A DNA stretch of 18,533 nucleotides from Chloroflexota bacterium (GTDB lineage: Bacteria; Chloroflexota; Anaerolineae; Caldilineales; Caldilineaceae), in contig QEUW01000162.1 of NCBI GenBank assembly GCA_003577005.1, positions 1 to 18,533 on the forward strand, given 5' to 3'. Shown here one piece after another: positions 1 to 6,387 of this stretch (positions within the stretch are counted from its first letter, which is position 1; each line of letters opens with the position of its first letter). A program made the translations under genes and the position numbers. The notes below the pieces were generated by a model. The model searched no databases. It saw only the letters and a program-made list of their open reading frames with translations, and was not told the DNA's origin.

Positions 1-1283
1 GAGCGAAAGACGGAGAGCGCGTGCATCAACCGGCGCTCCGCCCCAGGCAGCCGCCGCTCCAACCGCTGCCAGAGGGGCAACAGGGCCGGTGATTGGGGCA
101 ACTGGTCGAGCACAGTACTCAATGGCTCTGGTGGATTTGCGCCGTAGAGGGCGCCGCAAAGTTCGAGCAGCCGCGGGTTGCCGCCCGTGTAGCGATAGAG
201 ACGGGCTAACTCTTCATCGGTCGCCACAATCGAGTGGCTGGCCAGCCACTCCGCCACTTCGGCCAGGCTTAGCCCCCCCAGCGTGTAGAGGCGGTCGCTC
301 TCCCAAAAAGCTCGCTGGCCGATCAGCAACATAGGTGTGTGGGTGCGCAGGCTGTCGATCAACTCGAGCAACTGCACATGGTGCGGGTTGGGTTGGTCAG
401 AGGTGAGCGGGCGCAGAAAATCCAACTCGTCAAAACAGAGCAAGGGCTTGTGCGCCAGCGCCGCCAGGTCGTTGCGCGCCAGCCCCAGCGCCAGGTTGCG
501 ATCCTTCACCTGCCCGCCGCCGGCCACCAACTGATGCCAGAGCGTCGATGCGCCCTGCTCATGCAAAAAGTGACCCAGGGCAAACAAGAGGCTATCTACC
601 TGGTCATTCAGGGTGGGACGGAAGGTGTACCAGAAGACGGCGGGCGAACCCCATGCCTCGGTCACGGCGGCACCCAGCGAAGTCTTGCCCACGCCGCCAG
701 GACCGGTCAAACTGACTGCGCGGTCTGCCATGAGGTCATTGAGGATCTGGGTTTGCAGTTGATCGCGGCCAATCAACTGGGCGGAGAGCATGGGCTGCTC
801 CGGGCGGATAGCCGGTCGCAGCCGTTGCAACAGGTGAACACCCAACCGCTCGACGGCATCACGCAGATGGCGGTCGTGGGTCGGGCGCGAGCTGTGGAGG
901 ATGTCGTGGTAGATCTCCGCCTGGTTCTTGGGTGGAGGCTGGAAACAGCGCTTGAGGTAGTTGAGTTCCAGGATCAAGCAGTCGTAGCGTCCGCCGCGTC
1001 CGTGTCTGGCTTCTTCATCCGCCACAGCCGCCAACATAGCTGGCCCGTCGGTGGGGGATGGGCCACCCCAGAGGGCCGTGATCGCTTTGTCGATTTCGGC
1101 GCGCAACAACTCCCCGCGTGCGACAGGGGTTGCCATCTGGCCGTGCAACATGCTCCCCAGAAAATAGGGCGCGGCCAGCGGCGAGTGTTCGCCCAGCGTC
1201 GTTGCCTCGGCAAAACCTTCTAGCACGAGCTTGACGTGGTCGAAGTAACTCCTTGCACTCTGAAAACGATTCGTTGCCAACAT
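1..1283 (-). CDS. STAND/NB-ARC-type ATPase, 3' end outside window
   Basis: About 427 residues are visible and the frame runs open off the left edge. It was read by translating the minus strand. Residues 194-201 form a P-loop (GPGGVGKT) and residues 281-290 a Walker B-like strand (LLCFDELDFL). A conserved N-terminal alpha-helical part precedes them (residues 1-165, including SPLAAPYFLG and LILELNYLKR). After the ATPase core the sequence resembles the helical part of STAND proteins (YRYTGGNPRLLEL). ATP-driven switch proteins of this class act as cytoplasmic regulators or sensors; the ligand is unknown. No HTH is evident in the N-terminal part. The start at 1283 is preferred because AGGTGG lies 7 nt upstream; in-frame ATGs at 1310 and further upstream would add a Cys/Trp-rich stretch that looks non-coding. 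A sigma70-like promoter lies about 110 nt upstream. The missing C-terminus, which could carry TPRs or an effector domain, prevents a closer name. Confidence 0.8.
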   Translation of the reverse strand, partial: MLATNRFQSARSYFDHVKLVLEGFAEATTLGEHSPLAAPYFLGSMLHGQMATPVARGELLRAEIDKAITALWGGPSPTDGPAMLAAVADEEARHGRGGRYDCLILELNYLKRCFQPPPKNQAEIYHDILHSSRPTHDRHLRDAVERLGVHLLQRLRPAIRPEQPMLSAQLIGRDQLQTQILNDLMADRAVSLTGPGGVGKTSLGAAVTEAWGSPAVFWYTFRPTLNDQVDSLLFALGHFLHEQGASTLWHQLVAGGGQVKDRNLALGLARNDLAALAHKPLLCFDELDFLRPLTSDQPNPHHVQLLELIDSLRTHTPMLLIGQRAFWESDRLYTLGGLSLAEVAEWLASHSIVATDEELARLYRYTGGNPRLLELCGALYGANPPEPLSTVLDQLPQSPALLPLWQRLERRLPGAERRLMHALSVFR

Positions 1284-1392
1284 TGCGCACCACCTGCAAA
1301 ATTCGGACATGAAGTACGGCCATAGCGTCGCATCCATCATGGTGAGCGGCAATGAAGTCAACAACAGCTATGTTGTGATTTTACGCACAGCT

Positions 1393-1421
1393 TTTATAAA
1401 CGATCATGGCTTCATCTCCAA
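1393..1421 (-). promoter_or_regulatory. Predicted sigma70 promoter for the STAND ATPase gene
   Basis: On the minus strand, TTGGAG (1421-1416) and TATAAA (1398-1393) are separated by exactly 17 nt. This predicts transcription starting near 1386 and a leader of about 100 nt before the ATG at 1283. It is inferred from consensus match only. Confidence 0.45.
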
Positions 1422-1440
1422 GTCCCCGGCACAGGCGGCG

Positions 1441-1477
1441 CAGCGCGCCCCTCAGGATGCTCCTGAGGGGCGCGCTG
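1441..1477 (-). terminator. Perfect 17-bp hairpin after the MFS gene
   Basis: CAGCGCGCCCCTCAGGA (1441-1457), a 3-nt TGC loop, then its exact reverse complement (1461-1477). It sits 59 nt beyond the stop codon of the transporter gene and upstream of the STAND gene promoter, so it would insulate the two. No T-run follows on either strand, so it is not a classical intrinsic terminator; a transcript-stabilising hairpin or REP-like unit is an alternative. Confidence 0.5.
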
Positions 1478-1536
1478 GGGACATTTGCCCAAGAACACCC
1501 AAAACGCTGCATGACACTCCCCAACATCCTTGACCG

Positions 1537-2674
1537 TTACGACGGTGAAGTGACGTTGGTCAGCGTGGCATCTGGCGTTGTCCGCTCGAGCCCTTTGCGC
1601 ACCCACAGAAGCAAGCCAACGGCAAAGAGCGGTAGCAGCGCGCCCAAGAGCAAGGTTGTCGCTAATCCAAGAGATTGCACCGCATAGCCTGTGCCGATCA
1701 AGCCCAGGACGGCACCGGCCCATTTGGCGGCTTCGAGGCGCGACATGCCCTTATCCAACAAGCCGGGCGGCAACAGGTCGGTTGCCAGCGCTGAACTCAC
1801 CCCGCGCTCGGCGCTTGATAGGGCGAGCAACATCGACGCCGTCATAAAATCGAATAAATGGACGGCGACCGCCATCCAGGCCAATCCCAGCGCAGCCGCA
1901 GCATAGGCCACCGCTAGTAACATCCGGCGGTCATAGCGATCCGACAGATATCCCATGAGTGGGTTTATGAAAAGGGCGACGCTGGCACTAACACCCACCG
2001 TGATGGTGATGGAACTGGCGCTAAACCCCCGATCGTCCATCGCCATGGAGCGGCCTAGGATACTGGCGAAGTTGCCGATGCTCTGCCACGGCTGGTTGGC
2101 TTGGGCGTGGTGAACCCTCAGCAACCGGTTGGTCTGGCAGAAAGCAGGCACAGAAGCTCTCTAGCAACCAGAGGCAGGCCATCATCGTAAACAACGCCGG
2201 ATAGCCTGCACCATCGACCAGCGGGCCGGCCGTCAGCCCACCCAAGACACTGGCCAGCGCCATCGTGAGCGCCAGCCAGCCAAAGAGCTTGCCACGTTCC
2301 TGCTTGGGGGCATAGATCCCAGCCAGAATGCTGACCAGCGCCAGCGTCGCGCCACCAGCCATCCAGGTGACAGCATTGAGCAGCGCGAGGTGCCAAAGCT
2401 GGTCTACTTGTCCCATCCCCCAGGTGGCCGGGGCGGCAAGCAAGCTGATCCCTACGATCAAGGCTCGCCGGCGCTGCAACCGGCTGGCCAGCCAGCCGGC
2501 CCCAACTGTGCCAATGACCAGCGATAGAAAGATAAAAGCGAGGTAGTTGCCGACTAGGGCCGGCGCTGCACCCAGTTGCCTCACATAGACAGGCAGCAAG
2601 GGCATCAGCGCCGACCCAACCCACCAGCTGATTAAGCTGCACGCCAGGAGCGCAGCAATTTGTCGTTTCTTCAT
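1537..2674 (-). pseudogene. MFS transporter interrupted by a +1 frameshift
   Basis: The first frame starts at the ATG at 2674, with AGAAGGGG just upstream. It encodes the N-terminal six-helix half, with a motif-A-like loop (GWLASRLQRRRAL) between TM2 and TM3. After the linker (ACFLPDQPVA) that frame turns non-transporter-like and stops at 2021. The second half continues in another frame down to TAA at 1537, including GYLSDRYDRRMLL, the equivalent loop of the C-terminal half, and at least five hydrophobic helices. The switch lies around 2090-2130. The total length of 1138 nt is 3x379+1, consistent with one extra base. TM7 is also poorly hydrophobic around the junction (residues like GNFASILGRSMAMDD), so a small deletion may accompany the shift. 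Intact, this would be a drug- or metabolite-efflux type permease of about 380-400 residues. A sequencing error is possible, but the weak TM7 argues for real decay. Confidence 0.75.
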
Positions 2675-2767
2675 GGGTAGACCCCTTCTAGACTCGTTGT
2701 ACGTGGTGCCAACGTCCCGGGTACATCCGAAAGTGCCGGGAATGTTCTGTACCCTTCTACTCTTGAG

Positions 2768-3010
2768 ATGTACTGGCACATGAGGTTAAGTAGCTCAATA
2801 CTACAACTGCACTTGGCCGGACCCTGTAGCAAAGACCTCCGCGCCCAGTGGGCCCCCGTGGCCCCAGAAGCTCCCGAATCATCCGAATCTCGCCGGCCAC
2901 CTCCCGGAGATCTTTGTGGAAGTGCGGTTGTAGTATTAACGGGAGGTGCAACGCACTTTTCAAGTGCATCGCACCTGTAGTACCCTACCTAACCTGATGT
3001 GTCAGTACAT
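2768..3010. mobile_element. MITE-like element with 25-bp terminal inverted repeats
   Basis: The left end (2768-2792) begins ATGTACTGGCACATGAGG and the right end (2986-3010) finishes CCTGATGTGTCAGTACAT. As inverted repeats they match at 22 of 25 positions. Inside is a second, nested pair: 2797-2814 (AATACTACAACTGCACTT) and 2920-2937, 17 of 18 matching. A third, looser dyad lies at 2944-2976 (GGTGCAACGCACTT facing AAGTGCATCGCACC). No open frame in the 243 bp looks protein-coding. Small size, long terminal inverted repeats and extensive internal symmetry fit a non-autonomous transposable element, mobilised in trans. A target-site duplication could not be recognised and the parent IS family is not identified. 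Most of the 369-nt gap between the two flanking broken genes is this element. Confidence 0.7.
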
Positions 3011-3043
3011 TTAGACGCCAGGCGTTCTTGGCCGGTCTTTTGC

Positions 3044-3683
3044 TTAATCACCTGCTGTAGCCGGCTCTGCTCTGCCCTGTTCAACCCTACGCTGTGGCCT
3101 GGGCAGCAGCATCGGCGTCTTTTGTTGGTATTCCCGGTAGGCGCACCAGCCGGTAGAGCCACGGCGTCCCGAAGTGGACCGACGCTGGTTTTGCCGAACG
3201 CAGATGCAGGTAGACTTGCTGCAGCCCGAACAACTCAAAGTGGTTGATCAGGAACGACGAGATCAGGATCAGGCTGACGCCCACGCCCATGAGCACCCAG
3301 AAAATCACCTGCCCCAACCCGTGCTCCACCTGCCAGAGAACTGCTGGCAGGGGTCGCCACTGCCAGTAGAGCAGAATCAGCAGCAGGCTGCTTGTGAGCA
3401 CATAGGTGCTGCGCTCGGCCGCCTTGGGCACGATGCGCGTCCACCACGTCTTGAAGCCCGGCCGCGCCATGACCGAATGTTGCAATCCAAAGAGCGCCAT
3501 CAGCCCCAGGTTGGTCATGAGCGCCGGCAAGCTCGACCCGGTCTCGCCACTGTCGATGCTCTTGGGGACGAGCCAGTTGCTCAAGAAGCCGATCAAGTAC
3601 AGGAAGCAGGCAAAGAAAATTAGATAACTGACGACACCGTAGACAAAGATGAGAAATTTTTTCATGTGTTTGATGTAAGACAT
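3044..3683 (-). pseudogene. MddA/NnrU-like membrane methyltransferase with internal deletion
   Basis: The N-terminal part resembles methanethiol S-methyltransferase (MddA) and related isoprenylcysteine-methyltransferase-fold proteins: four hydrophobic segments (about 8-30, 53-70, 92-108, 124-147), LFGLQHSVMARPGFK, RSTYVL, WQWRPLP and HFELFGLQQVYLHLR. In the family, the next stretch LYRLVRHP...G and an EE..L motif form the SAM site. Here LYRLVR (about residue 180) runs directly into a frame shifted by one base that encodes AYREYQQKTPMLLP, the typical family C-terminus, and stops at 3044. The segment between them is missing (about 45-55 codons, judged from family length by memory). The in-frame reading instead ends at 3087 with a junk tail (LPGIPTKDADAAAQATA), giving 198 residues. 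Start: ATG at 3683 with AGGAG upstream. Loss of the SAM-binding segment predicts an inactive product. Confidence 0.7.
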
Positions 3684-3751
3684 GGTGATTCTCCTAGCAA
3701 GAAGTAAATTCGTCTCAGTGGTCCAACTGAGCAGGTTTATTCCCGGCTACA

Positions 3752-4870
3752 TTAGAAGTCCAAAAAACGTTCTAGCAATCGGGTGATGAACCAAAGCACC
3801 ATCGGTAAGAAAACGGCAGTGGCTAGCCAACGGATCGTCTCCGGTTCCCAAGGCCAGGTCGAAATCTTGACCAACCAGTCTTGCTCTTGTTGCAGCCCAG
3901 CCATAGCCTTCACGGGTGGTTCCAATTCGACTGAAAGCTGGTCGTCAATCCGCCGGTGCAATTCGGCGAAACAGGTCTTGACCCGCTGTCCCACCTCAGT
4001 TTGGGCCCGGATCTTTTCTGCCACTAGGAGGCGATGGACGCCAAGGAGTGGCCAAAGGAAGGCGAACAGGGCCAGGGCTACCGTGGTCAGCATTGCGATC
4101 AGGGAGAATTTATCGCCAGCGAAGCCTGGCTCTGTAACAATCCAGGTATAGGCAATCAGAAGCCCGCCGGAAGCAGTTTGAGCGGTTAATACCGAAAACA
4201 CGTGAATCGGCGTCAAGTTGAACAGGTCGATCACAGTGCTGGTCGTGTAGATCCGGTTGACCACTCTCACCTGATGAATGGTGTGGTAGACAAACAGAGA
4301 GAACGATAGACAGACCAAGAGGCCAATGGCGCCTTCAAACCAGCGGGCCACTGGCGACGTGAACACTAAAACTTCCGGCGTAAAGACGAGACCGCGGGCT
4401 ACTCCCACCACCATCAGCACCCCATAGAGGAGTCCGGCGAGCGTGACCACCAACGTTGGTCGGGCCGGCAACGTCAGTAGGGAGTACGCCAGTTCATTGT
4501 AGCGGCTCTCCCCACCCTCCAAGACCGGTCGGAAGCGGCCCATCGCCCGGTTCGCCACCCAGTTCAAGTAGTGGACGAGTGCTAGATACCAGACCCCGCT
4601 GATCATGACCACGACGTGAAAGGGATGAAACGTGCCCGCAGAATAGGAGCCGTCCCCCCACTTGATGGCGGCGTGGGTCAGGACGAGGAACAGGGCAAGC
4701 AACGAGTAAAGAAGCCAGCCTGGTCCGGGCAGTCGCTCGATCTGGCTATGCAGCCGATCAACCCAGCTGGGAGGATAGGGCCACCCAGCCGCCGCGGCGG
4801 CGAAGGTTTCGTCCTGCCGGGGTTGTTCTTGCTGGACGTACTTGCTTCCAAAGGGCGAGGTGTGATACAT
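3752..4870 (-). CDS. Hypothetical multi-spanning membrane protein
   Basis: A protein of 372 residues starting at the ATG at 4870; GGAG lies 6 nt upstream, so the longer open frame to 4948 is discounted. About seven hydrophobic segments are visible: 52-67, 83-104, 138-157, 180-196, 223-242, 255-277 and 346-364. Residues 197-225 contain a notable polar loop (YHTIHQVRVVNRIYTTSTVIDLFN), and a charged helix follows TM6 (residues 283-330), probably a cytoplasmic coiled segment. No catalytic motif or named family was recognised, so no function is given. It lies in a run of minus-strand genes, 129 nt after the lipoprotein propeller gene and 68 nt before the MddA-like remnant. Co-transcription with the latter is plausible; two hairpins separate it from the former. 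Confidence 0.75.
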   Translation of the reverse strand: MYHTSPFGSKYVQQEQPRQDETFAAAAAGWPYPPSWVDRLHSQIERLPGPGWLLYSLLALFLVLTHAAIKWGDGSYSAGTFHPFHVVVMISGVWYLALVHYLNWVANRAMGRFRPVLEGGESRYNELAYSLLTLPARPTLVVTLAGLLYGVLMVVGVARGLVFTPEVLVFTSPVARWFEGAIGLLVCLSFSLFVYHTIHQVRVVNRIYTTSTVIDLFNLTPIHVFSVLTAQTASGGLLIAYTWIVTEPGFAGDKFSLIAMLTTVALALFAFLWPLLGVHRLLVAEKIRAQTEVGQRVKTCFAELHRRIDDQLSVELEPPVKAMAGLQQEQDWLVKISTWPWEPETIRWLATAVFLPMVLWFITRLLERFLDF

Positions 4871-4910
4871 ACCTGTCTCCTCGGTGATTTGCGGGCAATT
4901 GCGTACGCCT

Positions 4911-4977
4911 GTTTGCGGCGGACAATCGCCCGCCGCAAACGCAACCATCCGGGAAGCCTATCGGCCGCCCGGATGGT
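4911..4977 (-). terminator. Two tandem GC-rich hairpins after the lipoprotein gene
   Basis: ACCATCCGGG (4944-4953) pairs with CCCGGATGGT (4968-4977), a 10-bp stem with a 14-nt loop. GTTTGCGGCGG (4911-4921) pairs with CCGCCGCAAAC (4930-4940), an 11-bp stem with an 8-nt loop. Both are perfect and lie directly after the lipoprotein gene's stop (5000) and before the next gene's ribosome site. No T-tract follows, so they may terminate, attenuate, or protect the 3' end of the upstream message. Confidence 0.5.
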
Positions 4978-4999
4978 CATGCGCCGTCTCTAGCGACCT

Positions 5000-6274
5000 T
5001 TAGTGATGGTAATCATGCCCGTGACCAAAAGCCGACTCGATCGACTCGGGCAGCAGTCCATGTTCGCTGGCCAGGTCGAGTGTTTTGACCACGTCACCGC
5101 TCGCCAGATCGATTACCGTCAGCGTCCCAGTGTTGAGACCCTCCAGGTTGATCAGGTTGTTCTGCACCACCATCACCTCGCGGCCGGACTGGGTGGTGAA
5201 GAAGAGCATGTGGTGCGCACCGGCCTCGGCGAGCAGCGTGCGCTTGAGCGGCAGCGCCGGCAGGCTATCCAGGCTGTAGACATTCACGACGCCAGGGTGG
5301 GCAAAGCTCACGAAAAGCTCCTTCTCACCCGCTTGATTCTGGTGAATGTAGAATTCCAGCGCCACGCCCAGCCCGGCTTCCTCGCCTTCCACCTGTTTCG
5401 TGAACTCACCGAAAGACTTCGTCGCTTCATCGTACGGGGCAACCCAGATGTCGCCGCCGTTGACGGTGGTGACCAGGGCAAAGGGGGGCAAGTCATCGCG
5501 CAGGAGCAAGACCTCCACCGGCGCGCTCAGGTCATCCCAGCTTTCGGCCACCAAATGGGTGCTGACCGCCTCATCTGTCGCCAGGTCGATGGCGGTGACC
5601 GTGTTGCCCGCACCCGACTGCATGTCCGGGTGAGGTGCGGAAGTCACCATCAGCAGCCCCAACGCCTCGTTAGCCGAGATCCCATGCGGCCACAGGATAA
5701 AGGGCTGGCCACTGGCCGGATCATCGGGAACAGGGGCGCTGATCGTCTTCAGCAACTCGTTGGTCTGTGCATCAAAGACCCCGACCGTGCCGTCCTTGTC
5801 GCCGCCCTGGCCGCCCAGGAAGGTCATATAGAAGCGGCTGCCGTCCTCGGTAAAGTACATGTCTTCGCCGACGATATTGTCGCCGACATCGATGGGCAGG
5901 GTCTCGCTGATCGCCGGCACACCGTTTGCGTCTCGCTCCAGGATCACCTCATACAGCCGATCACCGCTCAGAGCCGTGGTGTAGAGCCGGCTCTCATCAT
6001 GGTTGAAATAGAGGTGGTGCGGCAGCACGTCCGCCCCAATGTCATAGCGCTGGATGATCTCCCCAAAATGCTCAGAGTCCGGGTCGAGATCCACCAGCGC
6101 AACTCCGTCGGCCCCACCGTTCAGATCAGTGAAGTCCACAAAGGTCAAACCGGGGCTGGCGTGTTCATGGCCGGGGTCGGGCGGCTCGACCGGCTGAATA
6201 CAGCCCGCCAGCGCCAACCCGGCCAGCAACAGTACAAACAAGAGGGTGCGATTTACTACAGTAAACGGTTTCAT
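5000..6274 (-). CDS. Lipoprotein with YncE-like beta-propeller and His-rich ends
   Basis: 424 residues. A signal peptide ends in a lipobox (L22-A-G-C25), so the mature protein should be lipid-anchored outside the cytoplasmic membrane. The body contains repeated beta-propeller signatures: LYFNHDESRLYTTAL, MYFTEDGSRFYMTFL, TVGVFDAQTNELLKTI, NTVTAIDLATDEAV, VVNVYSLDSL and TLTVIDLASGDVVKTLDL. Histidine-rich segments stand out: PGHEHASPG (about 34-42), LPHHLYF, WPHGIS, SAPHPD, GAHHMLFF and the C-terminal GHGHDYHH. These suggest metal binding, but this is an inference. The YncE/SBP56 type of propeller includes copper-dependent methanethiol oxidase; similarity to that family is too loose to assign it. 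Start: ATG at 6274 with an AAGGAGA Shine-Dalgarno. It lies 113 nt after the FAD oxidase gene on the same strand. Confidence 0.75.
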   Translation of the reverse strand: MKPFTVVNRTLLFVLLLAGLALAGCIQPVEPPDPGHEHASPGLTFVDFTDLNGGADGVALVDLDPDSEHFGEIIQRYDIGADVLPHHLYFNHDESRLYTTALSGDRLYEVILERDANGVPAISETLPIDVGDNIVGEDMYFTEDGSRFYMTFLGGQGGDKDGTVGVFDAQTNELLKTISAPVPDDPASGQPFILWPHGISANEALGLLMVTSAPHPDMQSGAGNTVTAIDLATDEAVSTHLVAESWDDLSAPVEVLLLRDDLPPFALVTTVNGGDIWVAPYDEATKSFGEFTKQVEGEEAGLGVALEFYIHQNQAGEKELFVSFAHPGVVNVYSLDSLPALPLKRTLLAEAGAHHMLFFTTQSGREVMVVQNNLINLEGLNTGTLTVIDLASGDVVKTLDLASEHGLLPESIESAFGHGHDYHH

Positions 6275-6330
6275 CAGTTATCTCCTTGATACAAATCTGC
6301 ACATACGAGAATCTATCTATCTGCATGGTT

Positions 6331-6377
6331 GTTTGAAGGCGACGATTCAGGCGGCAGCAAAACTGTCGCTTTCAAAC
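6331..6377 (-). terminator. Hairpin downstream of the FAD oxidase
   Basis: GTTTGAAGGCGAC (6331-6343) and GTCGCTTTCAAAC (6365-6377) pair at 12 of 13 positions around a 21-nt loop. It starts 10 nt after the oxidase stop codon. There is no downstream T-run, so termination is probable at best. Confidence 0.4.
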
Positions 6378-6387
6378 AGAAGCTGGT

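Noticed and set aside
339..1223. 294-residue plus-strand open frame opposite the STAND ATPase
   Set aside because: The minus strand carries P-loop and Walker B motifs in a continuous frame; the plus frame is Gln/Arg/Val-rich antisense.
2768..3010. CRISPR array or tRNA in the symmetrical region
   Set aside because: The repeats are inverted and nested, not direct with regular spacers, and no tRNA cloverleaf or T-loop is present.
5000..6274. Calling the propeller lipoprotein a methanethiol oxidase (SBP56)
   Set aside because: Only the propeller fold, the histidines and the neighbouring MddA-like remnant suggest it; the characteristic SBP56 sequence blocks were not recognised.
5003..6289. 428-residue plus-strand open frame opposite the lipoprotein gene
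   Set aside because: It mirrors the lipoprotein gene, has no family-like motifs, and the minus strand has a signal peptide, lipobox, propeller motifs and a strong ribosome site.
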